Below are positions 44,244 to 51,407 of a stretch of DNA of 64,000 nucleotides, piece after piece (position 1 is the first letter of the stretch; each line of letters begins with the position of its first letter). The stretch spans positions 310,001-374,000 of the forward strand of contig NZ_JBMWAN010000004.1 in assembly GCF_049546785.1 (NCBI RefSeq). The letters are read 5' to 3'. The DNA comes from Nitrospira_D sp035465795 (GTDB lineage: Bacteria > Nitrospirota > Nitrospiria > Nitrospirales > Nitrospiraceae). The position numbers were made by a program, and so were the translations under genes. The notes below the pieces were generated by a model, which was not told the DNA's origin, ran no database searches, and worked only from the letters and a program-made list of their open reading frames with translations.

Positions 44244-45248
44244 ATGAAAAGCGGTCTCTGTTGCTGGTGCACGATGGTGTTTTACTTCCGTCCTGATGTC
44301 ATACGATCGCTCCTGATCCTCATCTTGTTGGTTGCTCCCCTTGCTGCCGCACAAGCAGAGAACGTGGCGCCCGGTGCCCACTGGGGCGCCATCGACTTTC
44401 CCGATCGGGACCGTACCTTGATGGCGGGATTTACCGTGAATCGGTTTACGGAATTTGATGCACACCGGGTGCGCTTCAATGGTGTCACTGAAAGCGCAGG
44501 ATTCAATTTCGCCACAGTCAGTTGGACTGACCGTATCAAGGCACTTCCCGGTTGGTCCGGCAATCTGACGATCGGGGCCGGGCCTACCGGGGAGAACCCC
44601 TCAAGCAATATACAAAATACCTACCATAGTTGGACCAACCAGGCTGTGGTTCCTGTTGATCAAACACGCTCTGGTTGGGATGCCATGGTCGGCGGATCGC
44701 TGACCAGATGGGACAAACTGTTCTCGGCCCGTGACACCGGGTTTGCCGGCATGGGGATCGCCGCGGGATCCCTCTATCAAGAACTGTACGGGCGGATCGG
44801 GCTGCGGCAACTGTCGCTGGCGGAGCTCGTGGCCTGGATGCTTCCCGGCACGGAGCCGGAATTTCTGAAAGATGTTTCTCGATTCGTGCGGTTTTCCGTC
44901 ATGGGGCGGTATGGCCTGCTCTATGGAGGCTCTGCCTATCACAGCGACGTCATTGCCTCGCAATCCTATCTGGGGCAAGCCTCGGTGTCGTTCGCGGATT
45001 ATGGCGTGGGCGAAGGCCCGGCGCCACGATGGGAACTGGAATTGGCGCTTACGTACGATTCCGGCTTGTTTGAGTCCCCCAATGGAATAAGGCTGACGCG
45101 CCGTTTTGGGTCCATTGCCCTGCGGTTTCCGTACGGGACGCTTGAGACGTGGAACGATTGGGTGGGGTCAACGGACTCCGGCCCGACCTTCGGCATGAGC
45201 CTCATGCTGAATGTCCTTCAACTCTACCCGCTCTTCGCCGGCAAGTGA
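44244..45248 (+). CDS. Exported outer-membrane-like protein, unknown
   Basis: 334 residues from the ATG at 44244; a later ATG at 44274 is possible. The signal peptide (VIRSLLILILLVAPLAAAQA) is clear. The mature part alternates short strands: RDRTLMAGFTVNRFTEFDAH, VRFSVMGRYGLLYGGSAYHS, WELELALTYDSGLFESPNGI. Its layout with GPTGENPSSNIQNTYHSW recalls LpxR-like barrels, but catalytic residues could not be confirmed. No neighbour suggests a role. Confidence 0.65.
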   Translation: MKSGLCCWCTMVFYFRPDVIRSLLILILLVAPLAAAQAENVAPGAHWGAIDFPDRDRTLMAGFTVNRFTEFDAHRVRFNGVTESAGFNFATVSWTDRIKALPGWSGNLTIGAGPTGENPSSNIQNTYHSWTNQAVVPVDQTRSGWDAMVGGSLTRWDKLFSARDTGFAGMGIAAGSLYQELYGRIGLRQLSLAELVAWMLPGTEPEFLKDVSRFVRFSVMGRYGLLYGGSAYHSDVIASQSYLGQASVSFADYGVGEGPAPRWELELALTYDSGLFESPNGIRLTRRFGSIALRFPYGTLETWNDWVGSTDSGPTFGMSLMLNVLQLYPLFAGK

Positions 45249-45420
45249 GCACCGGGACCGACATGGAGGGATCGGAAGTCGTTGCTGATTGTGCCGCACG
45301 ATCACAGGCCGACCGTTCCCATCTTGTGGCGGAACCGAACCGCTCACCCTGTACCTTCCCCCGATCCCCTTACGCTTCGGTTTCGCATTCTCCGGGCTTC
45401 CGGGCACTGGGAGGAGATCC

Positions 45421-45469
45421 GGTTCGTCCGGCTGGTTTGGTTTAGAAAACCGGGCCAACCAGACGAACG
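45421..45469. terminator. Bidirectional terminator-like hairpin
   Basis: GGTTCGTCCGGCTGGTTTGG pairs with CCAACCAGACGAACG around TTTAGAAAA. It lies between two convergent genes (ends 45248 and 45487) and can serve both. Confidence 0.6.
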
Positions 45470-45486
45470 CGAAACAGTCGCCTGTG

Positions 45487-46269
45487 CTAGCGGCCCTTCG
45501 ATTCGGCTGGTTGCTCGTACGCCCGGCAGACGTCTGCCAGTGAGAGCACGCCGATGATCGTTCGGTCGGCCGTGACGGCCAGGTGGCGAATGCCTTCCTT
45601 CTTCATGAGGGCGGTCGCCTCGGCCAAGGACTCGGTCTCTTCAATGGTCACCACGGGCTTGCTCATACACATCACGACCGTGGTCGTGTTGGGATCGAGC
45701 CCCTTGGCCACGGCCTTCCGGCTAAGGTCGGAATCCGTGACGATTCCGATGTAACGGGAGCCGTCATCCACGATCAACGACCCGACTTTGTACTTTTGCA
45801 GCAGGCGCCCCGCTTCCTTGATGGTGGCGGCACGATGCACGCTGCGCACATCGTGGGACATGTACTCTTCGACCGTCCCCCGCAACCGGTTCTTGCCGTC
45901 ACGGCTCCCCTGCCGGGTCGCCTGCACACGGTGGCGCAACTCCAGGTCTGCGAGGCAGCTTTCGAGCACCTGCCGGCGCTGCTGAAGGCACTCGCGTTCC
46001 ACATCATGCATGCCGCTTTCCTGCGCTTCTTCGGGCAGCAGGACGGACTCGCCGCTCTTGGCGTAAAAGTAGGCCTCGGCTTCGTCGGACGCGGCGCCGA
46101 ACACCTGTCCGATGAGGTCCTCGGCCGCTTCATCGAAGTCCTCCAGCGAGGCGCTCCCCCGCTTGCGCGAGAGAAAGGGCTGGAACTTGACCAGCATCTG
46201 CTTCATCCGTTCGATATAGCGATCGAGAATATCGCTGCGTGTCAATCCGGTCCGTACTCGTTTCGGCAT
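45487..46269 (-). CDS. CBS-domain protein with acidic N-terminal helical region
   Basis: 260 residues, GGAGG before the ATG. Residues of 1-130 are helical and charged. A CBS pair follows: MSHDVRSVHRAATIKEAGRL with GSLIVDDGSRYIGIVTDSDL, then MSKPVVTIEETESLAEATAL with HLAVTADRTIIGVLSLADV. CBS pairs bind adenine nucleotides. It lies downstream of nirA on the same strand, 88 bases away, so a link to nitrite metabolism is possible but not shown. Confidence 0.8.
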   Translation of the reverse strand: MPKRVRTGLTRSDILDRYIERMKQMLVKFQPFLSRKRGSASLEDFDEAAEDLIGQVFGAASDEAEAYFYAKSGESVLLPEEAQESGMHDVERECLQQRRQVLESCLADLELRHRVQATRQGSRDGKNRLRGTVEEYMSHDVRSVHRAATIKEAGRLLQKYKVGSLIVDDGSRYIGIVTDSDLSRKAVAKGLDPNTTTVVMCMSKPVVTIEETESLAEATALMKKEGIRHLAVTADRTIIGVLSLADVCRAYEQPAESKGR

Positions 46270-46357
46270 GCTGTTCCTCCTACGTTGTGCGCAGGAGAAT
46301 AACCTAAGCCGGGCGTAGGCTCAAGATCCTCCTCGCATAGGCTGCGATCCATGCGCG

Positions 46358-47920
46358 CTACGCAGTGTTCGGCACAGCCGACTCCTTTCCTACCGATGCT
46401 TTCCTGGGACCGCCGCCCCGGACGCGATGCATCTTGTCCCTGGTGTGATAGGGCAACAGTCCTTCCAGCACGGCCGGGAGCTTCTCGCAGGGTACGTCCT
46501 CCATGATCTTGATGGCCAGCTTCGGATCGGGCCCCGACCGCCCGCCGACGAAAATATCGACGGCCTCGACGACTTTGCCGTCGATCTTGGTCTTCTTGCC
46601 CAGTAACCCGACATCGGCCACCAGATGATTGCCGCAACTGGCCGGGCATCCGGACCAGTGCATGGTGATGGGTTTCAGCGTTCCGCCGAGCCGTCCCTCC
46701 AGGGCTTTGGCGACCTCGACCGCCCGGCTCTTGGTTTCGATGACCGCCAGGTTGCAGTAGTCGTTGCCGACGCAACTCACCAGCCCCCGATAGAGCGCGG
46801 ACGGGTTGTAGGCGAACTGCTTGAGCAGCGGCTCTTCCGCCAACTCGCCGATCTTCCGGTCGCTGATGTTCGTGACGATCAACGCTTGGCCCGGGGTAAT
46901 GCGCACCTCTCCCGTTCCGTACTTCTCGGCCAGGCTGAGGATCTTCAGCAGATCGCCCGCCTTCATGCGTCCCACGAGGACTTTCAACCCCGCATAGTTC
47001 ATCCCCCGTTGCCGTTGCCGAAAGATCCCGACGTGATCGGTCTCGCCCGGCTTCCGCGCATCGTCGCCGGCCGGCGCCAGCCGTTTGCCGACTTTCGCCT
47101 CGACTTCGGCGCGGAACCGGCCCGTGCCCCATTCCTCGAGGAGAAAGGCCAGGCGGGCTTGCGTGCGATTCTCCCTCGGCCCGTGGTCCCGATAGATCTC
47201 CAGGATCGCGCAACAGACCTCCAGCGCGTCGGCCGGATTGACGAACACATCCAACGGAGTCGCGATTCTGTATCCGCCCGATCCCAGCTTTCCCCCGACG
47301 AGGACGTTGAATCCCACGCATCGGTCGTGGCCGAGATCGTAGTAGGCCGGCACGAGTGCCAGGTCCTGCGTCTCCATGTGCACGCAGTTATGCGGACAGC
47401 CCGTGACCGCCACGTTGAGCTTGCGCGGCAGATTGGAATAGGCCGGGTTGCCGAGAATCTCGTCGTTGATCGCCCGCACCAGCCCGGTGGTTTCGACGAT
47501 CTCGTCGGGATTGAGCCCGGACACCGGGCAGGTCATCACGTTCCGCACGTTGTCCATGCCGGTTTGCAGCGATGTGAGCCCCACCCCCTCCATCTTGGCA
47601 AACACCGCCGGCACGTCTTCGATCTTGATGTGCCGGAGTTGGATTTGTTGTCTCGTCGTCAGGTCCAGCAGACCGTTCCCGTACGTTGAGGCGATCTCCG
47701 CGAGCGCCCGCAGTTGATACGTGGTCGTTTGGCCTCCGGGAATCCTGACCCGCACCATGAAAAACCCCGGCGTCGGATCCCGCAAGAAGAGGCCATACCA
47801 CTTGAGCCGCTGGATGTCGGCTTCAGGAATCGACGCCCACCCCGTCATCGCGTAGTGGGCAATCATCTCCCGCACGGCCAATCCGTCTCGCTCAGTCTTT
47901 ATCGCCTCGATCTTGTTCAT
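46358..47920 (-). CDS. nirA: Ferredoxin-type nitrite reductase
   Basis: 520 residues from the ATG at 47920 (MNKIEAIKTERDGLAVREMI), GAGGAGAGG upstream. It reduces nitrite to ammonium with six electrons using siroheme and a 4Fe-4S cluster. Cluster cysteines: SCVGNDYCNLAV (C-x5-C) and HWSGCPASCGNH (C-x3-C). The half-repeats TTRQQIQLRHIKIEDVP and ITPGQALIVTNISDRK bind siroheme. Sulfite reductase is the alternative, but the neighbourhood with FNT channel, cynS and glnA favours nitrite. A small wHTH-like gene precedes it by 17 bases, and a candidate ANTAR-controlled leader lies upstream of that. Confidence 0.88.
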   Translation of the reverse strand: MNKIEAIKTERDGLAVREMIAHYAMTGWASIPEADIQRLKWYGLFLRDPTPGFFMVRVRIPGGQTTTYQLRALAEIASTYGNGLLDLTTRQQIQLRHIKIEDVPAVFAKMEGVGLTSLQTGMDNVRNVMTCPVSGLNPDEIVETTGLVRAINDEILGNPAYSNLPRKLNVAVTGCPHNCVHMETQDLALVPAYYDLGHDRCVGFNVLVGGKLGSGGYRIATPLDVFVNPADALEVCCAILEIYRDHGPRENRTQARLAFLLEEWGTGRFRAEVEAKVGKRLAPAGDDARKPGETDHVGIFRQRQRGMNYAGLKVLVGRMKAGDLLKILSLAEKYGTGEVRITPGQALIVTNISDRKIGELAEEPLLKQFAYNPSALYRGLVSCVGNDYCNLAVIETKSRAVEVAKALEGRLGGTLKPITMHWSGCPASCGNHLVADVGLLGKKTKIDGKVVEAVDIFVGGRSGPDPKLAIKIMEDVPCEKLPAVLEGLLPYHTRDKMHRVRGGGPRKASVGKESAVPNTA

Positions 47921-47937
47921 CCTCTCCTCCTCACAGC

Positions 47938-48159
47938 CTAGTTGGTGAACTCCACACGATACCCGGCAGGGCCGGGCAACAATCGCACCACCCCTTCTCG
48001 ACTCCACCGGTCGATGGTGAGAAAGACCTGGGCATAGCAGTCCTTCGGCAACATCTCGACCACATCGTCCAGCGTACGAGGGCTGCGGTCCCGCAGCAGA
48101 TCGACCAGCGCCCGTTCCACCCCGTTCAACGCCCGATCACCCGCCCGTTCCCCGTTCAT
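47938..48159 (-). CDS. Small winged-helix-like protein upstream of nirA
   Basis: 73 residues, AGGAGG before the ATG. ALVDLLRDRSPRTLDDVVEM followed by FLTIDRWSREGVVRLLPGPA resembles a winged-helix fold (helix, turn, recognition helix, wing). It could be a DNA-binding or adaptor protein for nirA. It is the first gene after the leader at 48195-48281. Confidence 0.65.
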   Translation of the reverse strand: MNGERAGDRALNGVERALVDLLRDRSPRTLDDVVEMLPKDCYAQVFLTIDRWSREGVVRLLPGPAGYRVEFTN

Positions 48160-48194
48160 CGCCGCCTCCTTTCTGTCATCCCCTCAACGCAAAA

Positions 48195-48242
48195 GCGCCA
48201 GCCTCCAAGATGCCCCCGTTCAGGAGCCCCGGAAGCCGGCGC
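48195..48242 (-). terminator. Attenuator terminator upstream of the nirA operon
   Basis: On the minus strand GCGCCGGCTTCC pairs with GGAGGCTGGCGC (two G-U pairs), then TTTT (48191-48194). Its left arm shares bases 48234-48242 with the hexaloop hairpin at 48234-48253, so the two cannot form together. Confidence 0.6.
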
Positions 48243-48281
48243 CATTGCCAGCCGAACGGCGCCGACATCATCGGCGGCGCC
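48234..48281 (-). promoter_or_regulatory. Candidate ANTAR-responsive leader of the nirA operon
   Basis: P2 hairpin at 48234-48253: arms GGCTGGC and GCCGGCT around the six-base loop AATGGC, with A1 and G4 as required for ANTAR recognition. Just upstream, GGCGCC-type arms at 48258-48281 form a second hairpin with a five-base loop, so P1 is not canonical here. The P2 3' arm overlaps the terminator at 48195-48242. Confidence 0.5.
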
Positions 48282-48296
48282 TGTTTTCCGATCCTG

Positions 48297-48737
48297 TTAG
48301 AACGTCTTATATTCGAGCCATTTGCCGTTCAGCGTAATTTTGCACCGGGCCTCGCCCTGGCTGCCTGTCACTTTTTCCATATCCAGCGTGAAATCGATGG
48401 CGCTCATGATGCCGTCGCCGAACATCTCGTTCGCCTGGTCCCGCATCGAGTCGCCATAGACCCCGATAATCTCCAACAAGCGGTACTTGAATGGATCGGT
48501 CGCGTTCGGGAAGTCCGTCCGGACCGGGAACTTGCTCAGTGCCGCGGTCGTCTCGGCATCCAGCTCCAGCATCGCCCCGACCTTCTTCGCCTCGTCTAGC
48601 GTGAACTTATGGTTCCCGTTGAGCGCCGCCGCCACAAAGGTCGGGTTCTTGCCGACGACCTTGGCGACCTCGGCAATGGTGACGTTCTTCTTTTGGCGCT
48701 TTTCCTTAATCGCCTTCCGGATTTCATCTTTCGACAT
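48297..48737 (-). CDS. cynS: Cyanate hydratase (cyanase)
   Basis: 146 residues from the second ATG (48737), because GAGGAG is six bases upstream of it and touches the first. It converts cyanate and bicarbonate to ammonium and carbon dioxide. N-terminal helix-turn-helix-like domain (KNVTIAEVAKVVGKNPTFVA), then the catalytic region FKYRLLEIIGVYGDSM with Arg86 and Glu89 and the Ser112 in GIMSAIDFTLDM. These match Arg96, Glu99 and Ser122 of the E. coli enzyme. It lies downstream of the FNT channel and supplies ammonium for glnA. Confidence 0.96.
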   Translation of the reverse strand: MSKDEIRKAIKEKRQKKNVTIAEVAKVVGKNPTFVAAALNGNHKFTLDEAKKVGAMLELDAETTAALSKFPVRTDFPNATDPFKYRLLEIIGVYGDSMRDQANEMFGDGIMSAIDFTLDMEKVTGSQGEARCKITLNGKWLEYKTF

Positions 48738-48766
48738 ATTCATCTCCTCGTGTGAATGTGAGCCTG

Positions 48767-48782
48767 CTCTCTCTCTCTCTCT
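48767..48782. repeat. CT dinucleotide run, eight units
   Basis: Lies between the FNT stop and the cynS ribosome binding site. Slippage could change the spacing between the two genes without touching coding sequence. Confidence 0.7.
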
Positions 48783-48793
48783 GATCTCCCCGC

Positions 48794-49624
48794 TTACGAC
48801 CGCACCACTGCCGGCGACACCGGCGCAGAAACAGTCACCGGCTCCGCTGCTTCGACCCGGTACGGGCTGACCAGCCAGTAGAGCCCTCCGACGAACAATC
48901 CGCCGCCGACGACATTGCCCAGGACCACGAAAAGCTGGTTGTACCAGAAGCCTCCCCAGCTGATACCCGCCTCATGCGGTAGGAGCAACGCCATCCCCAG
49001 GAACGACTGGTTGGCGATGCTGTGCTCGAACCCCGTCCCGATGAAGGCGAACAGGCACCAGAAGATCAGCATGATCTTGGCGGCGTCATTGCTGGTCCGG
49101 CCGGACATCCACACCGCCAGGCAGATCAGCCAGTTGCAGAGAATGCCGCGGATGAACAGCTCCCACGCCGGCAACGACATTTTCGTCGCCGCTACCTTCC
49201 CGATGAATTCCGCCGTCGGCCCTTTCGCAAACACGCCGGACTCCACGACCAGCCAGGCCAGGGCGAGCGACCCGATCAAATTGCCAACCCATGACCAGAC
49301 ATTGAATTGGACCACTTGCGACCAGGTGACGCTGCGGGATAATCCGCCGATCGCGCCGATCATGTTGTTGCCCGTGAACAGTTCAGAGCCCGCGAAAATC
49401 ACCAGGGTCAGCGCGATCCCGAACGAGGCCCCCATCACCAGTTTCACGACCGGCGAGCCGGCCGCCATCAGCGGACCGCCGAGACTGAAGATCAACGCAA
49501 TCCCGAATCCCAGATACACCCCGGCCATCACCGAGAGCAGCAGATAGCCGCTCAACGACCGATCGAGAAATCCGAACTTCTTCTTCGCCAGCCCGGCGAT
49601 CCGCTCATGATCCGCGAGATGCAT
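48794..49624 (-). CDS. Formate/nitrite transporter family channel (NirC-like)
   Basis: 276 residues, AGGAGG before the ATG. Six transmembrane segments are visible. The family motifs are GASFGIALTLVIFAGSELFTGN (first signature) and GILCNWLICLAVWMSG (second signature). Next to cynS and nirA it most likely passes nitrite, possibly formate or cyanate. The C-terminus ends in a hydrophilic tail. Its leader carries two tandem attenuators. Confidence 0.9.
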   Translation of the reverse strand: MHLADHERIAGLAKKKFGFLDRSLSGYLLLSVMAGVYLGFGIALIFSLGGPLMAAGSPVVKLVMGASFGIALTLVIFAGSELFTGNNMIGAIGGLSRSVTWSQVVQFNVWSWVGNLIGSLALAWLVVESGVFAKGPTAEFIGKVAATKMSLPAWELFIRGILCNWLICLAVWMSGRTSNDAAKIMLIFWCLFAFIGTGFEHSIANQSFLGMALLLPHEAGISWGGFWYNQLFVVLGNVVGGGLFVGGLYWLVSPYRVEAAEPVTVSAPVSPAVVRS

Positions 49625-49678
49625 CGTATCCTCCTTGGCTGAGGTGGAATGCCCGTCGCCGTTGCCTTCACAAACAAA

Positions 49679-49723
49679 AAGGCGCCCTCATTCCCGCCAG
49701 GGAACAAGGACGCCTTCGTCCTT
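49679..49723 (-). terminator. Second attenuator of the FNT leader, with overlapping P2-like hairpin
   Basis: Terminator at 49679-49716: AAGGCGTCCTTGTTCCC pairs fully (with G-U pairs) with GGGAATGAGGGCGCCTT, then TTTTTGTTT. The hairpin at 49706-49723 (arms AAGGAC and GTCCTT, loop GAAGGC) shares the left arm. The loop has G at position 1 instead of A, and G at position 4. Confidence 0.75.
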
Positions 49724-49746
49724 TCGTGAGGTGCCGCTGCACCTCC

Positions 49747-49768
49747 GGTGAGACGGCATCGTCCCACC
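49747..49768 (-). promoter_or_regulatory. P1-like hairpin preceding the second FNT attenuator
   Basis: Arms GGTGGGAC and GTCTCACC (one G-U pair) enclose the six-base loop GATGCC, again G1 and G4. A further hairpin GAGGTGC / GCACCTC lies at 49728-49745. Weaker match to the ANTAR motif than the first attenuator. Confidence 0.4.
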
Positions 49769-49782
49769 ACTGCTCTTGAAAC

Positions 49783-49872
49783 ACAAAGGCGCCCGCCATT
49801 CATTCCTGAATGACGGACGCCTTTGTCCGTGTCATGATTCTGTGAGCAGGCTTGAAGCGCCGTTGCCTCAAG
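49783..49872 (-). promoter_or_regulatory. First ANTAR-type attenuator of the FNT/cynS leader
   Basis: P1 at 49851-49872: arms CTTGAGGC and GCTTCAAG, loop AACGGC. P2 at 49813-49830: arms ACGGAC and GTCCGT, loop AAAGGC. Both six-base loops have A1 and G4, with a 20-base linker. The competing terminator is at 49783-49826, a 20-base uninterrupted stem (two G-U pairs) followed by GTTT. P2 and the terminator share bases. This is the layout known for RNAs controlled by ANTAR antiterminators such as NasR and EutV. Confidence 0.72.
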
Positions 49873-49945
49873 TTAGCTCGTAGGAAGCTTGTAGCATGCT
49901 TCCCGGGAATCCGTCAACCCATACGTTCCAATGGGCCGGGAATCT

Positions 49946-51355
49946 CTAAATATCGTAATACAGGAAGAACTCGTACGGGTGCGGACGCAGCCGCATCGTA
50001 TCGACTTCCTTGGTCCGCTTGTAGCTGATCCAGGCCTCGATCAGATCCTCCGAGAAGACCCCGCCTTTGAGCAGGAATTGATGGTCTTTCTCCAGGTTGT
50101 TCAGGGCCTCGTCCAGGCTGCCCGGCATGGTCCGGATCTTCGCCGCCTCCTTGGCCTCAAGATCGTAGAGGTCCTTCTCCGCCGGTTCGCCCGGGTTGAT
50201 CTTGTTCTCGATGCCGTCCAGGCCGGCCATCAGCATGGCCGCGAAGGCGAGATAGGGATTGGCGCCGGGATCCGGGAAACGCACTTCAATCCGCTTCGCC
50301 TTGGGGCTCGGCGAATACATCGGGATACGGATGCCGGCCGACCGGTTCCGGCTGGAATACGCCAGCAGCACCGGCGCTTCGAACCCCGGCGTCAGCCGCT
50401 TGTACGAGTTGGTCGTGGGATTAGTCAGGGCGGCCAAGGCCGGCGCGTGCTTCAGAATACCCCCGATGTAGTGCAGGCACATCTGCGACACGCCCGCATA
50501 CTCTTTGCCCGCGAACAGGGGCTTGCCGTCCTTCCAGATGCTCTGGTGGGTGTGCATGCCGGACCCGTTGTCGCCGAAGATCGGCTTCGGCATGAAGGTC
50601 GCGGTCTTGCCGTGACGGCGCGCCACGTTCTTGACGATGTACTTGTACATCATCATCTTGTCGGCGGTCCGCACCAGCGAATCGAACCGGATGTCGATTT
50701 CGGCCTGTCCCGCGGTGGCCACTTCGTGGTGGTGCTTCTCGATCTCGATCCCGGCCTTCTCCATTTCCAGAACCATTTCGGTCCGGATGTCCTGCTGGGT
50801 GTCGGTCGGGGCCACGGGGAAGTAGCCTTCCTTGCTGCGGATCTTTCCGCCCAGGTTGACACCCTCCTGGCCCATGTTCCAGACGCCCTCTTCGGAATCG
50901 ATGAAATAGTAGCCGCTGTGGTTCGTCTGGTCGTAGCGGGCATGATCGAAAATGAAGAATTCGGCTTCCGGTCCCCAGTAGGAGATGTCGCCGATCTTCG
51001 TCGTCTGGAGATACTTCTCCGCCTTCTGGGCGATGTAGCGGGGGTCGCGATCGTAGGTCTCGCGCGTGATCGGATCGACGACGTTGCCGACCAGGCTCAA
51101 GGTCGGCACCGCGCAAAAGGGATCGAGGCAGGCGGTCGCGGGATCGGGCACGACCAGCATGTCGCTGTTGTTGATCGCCCGCCATCCCCGGATCGAGGAC
51201 CCGTCAAGGCCCGACCCGTCCTTGAACAACCCTTCCGTCAACTCCCCGATCGGGATCGTAAAATGCTGCCAGGTGCCGATCAGATCGACAAACTTCAAGT
51301 CCACGACTTGAACCTTGTTCTTCTTCGCATACTCTAAGACTTCACGAACGTTCAT
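49946..51355 (-). CDS. glnA: Glutamine synthetase, type I
   Basis: 469 residues, AGGAGGAGG-like site before the ATG. It makes glutamine from glutamate and ammonium. Motifs: LDGSSIRGWRAINNSDM, GPEAEFFIFDHARYD, MPKPIFGDNGSGMHTHQSIW, NPTTNSYKRLTPGFEAPVLL. The adenylylation site KDLYDLEAKEA is present, and its tyrosine is residue 397, exactly as in E. coli, so control by GlnE-like enzymes is expected. Last gene of the amtB-glnB-glnD-glnA run. Confidence 0.98.
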   Translation of the reverse strand: MNVREVLEYAKKNKVQVVDLKFVDLIGTWQHFTIPIGELTEGLFKDGSGLDGSSIRGWRAINNSDMLVVPDPATACLDPFCAVPTLSLVGNVVDPITRETYDRDPRYIAQKAEKYLQTTKIGDISYWGPEAEFFIFDHARYDQTNHSGYYFIDSEEGVWNMGQEGVNLGGKIRSKEGYFPVAPTDTQQDIRTEMVLEMEKAGIEIEKHHHEVATAGQAEIDIRFDSLVRTADKMMMYKYIVKNVARRHGKTATFMPKPIFGDNGSGMHTHQSIWKDGKPLFAGKEYAGVSQMCLHYIGGILKHAPALAALTNPTTNSYKRLTPGFEAPVLLAYSSRNRSAGIRIPMYSPSPKAKRIEVRFPDPGANPYLAFAAMLMAGLDGIENKINPGEPAEKDLYDLEAKEAAKIRTMPGSLDEALNNLEKDHQFLLKGGVFSEDLIEAWISYKRTKEVDTMRLRPHPYEFFLYYDI

Positions 51356-51407
51356 CCCCTCCTCCTTTCAGGATCCCCACACCAACTGCGTGAGACCTTC
51401 ACCACGG

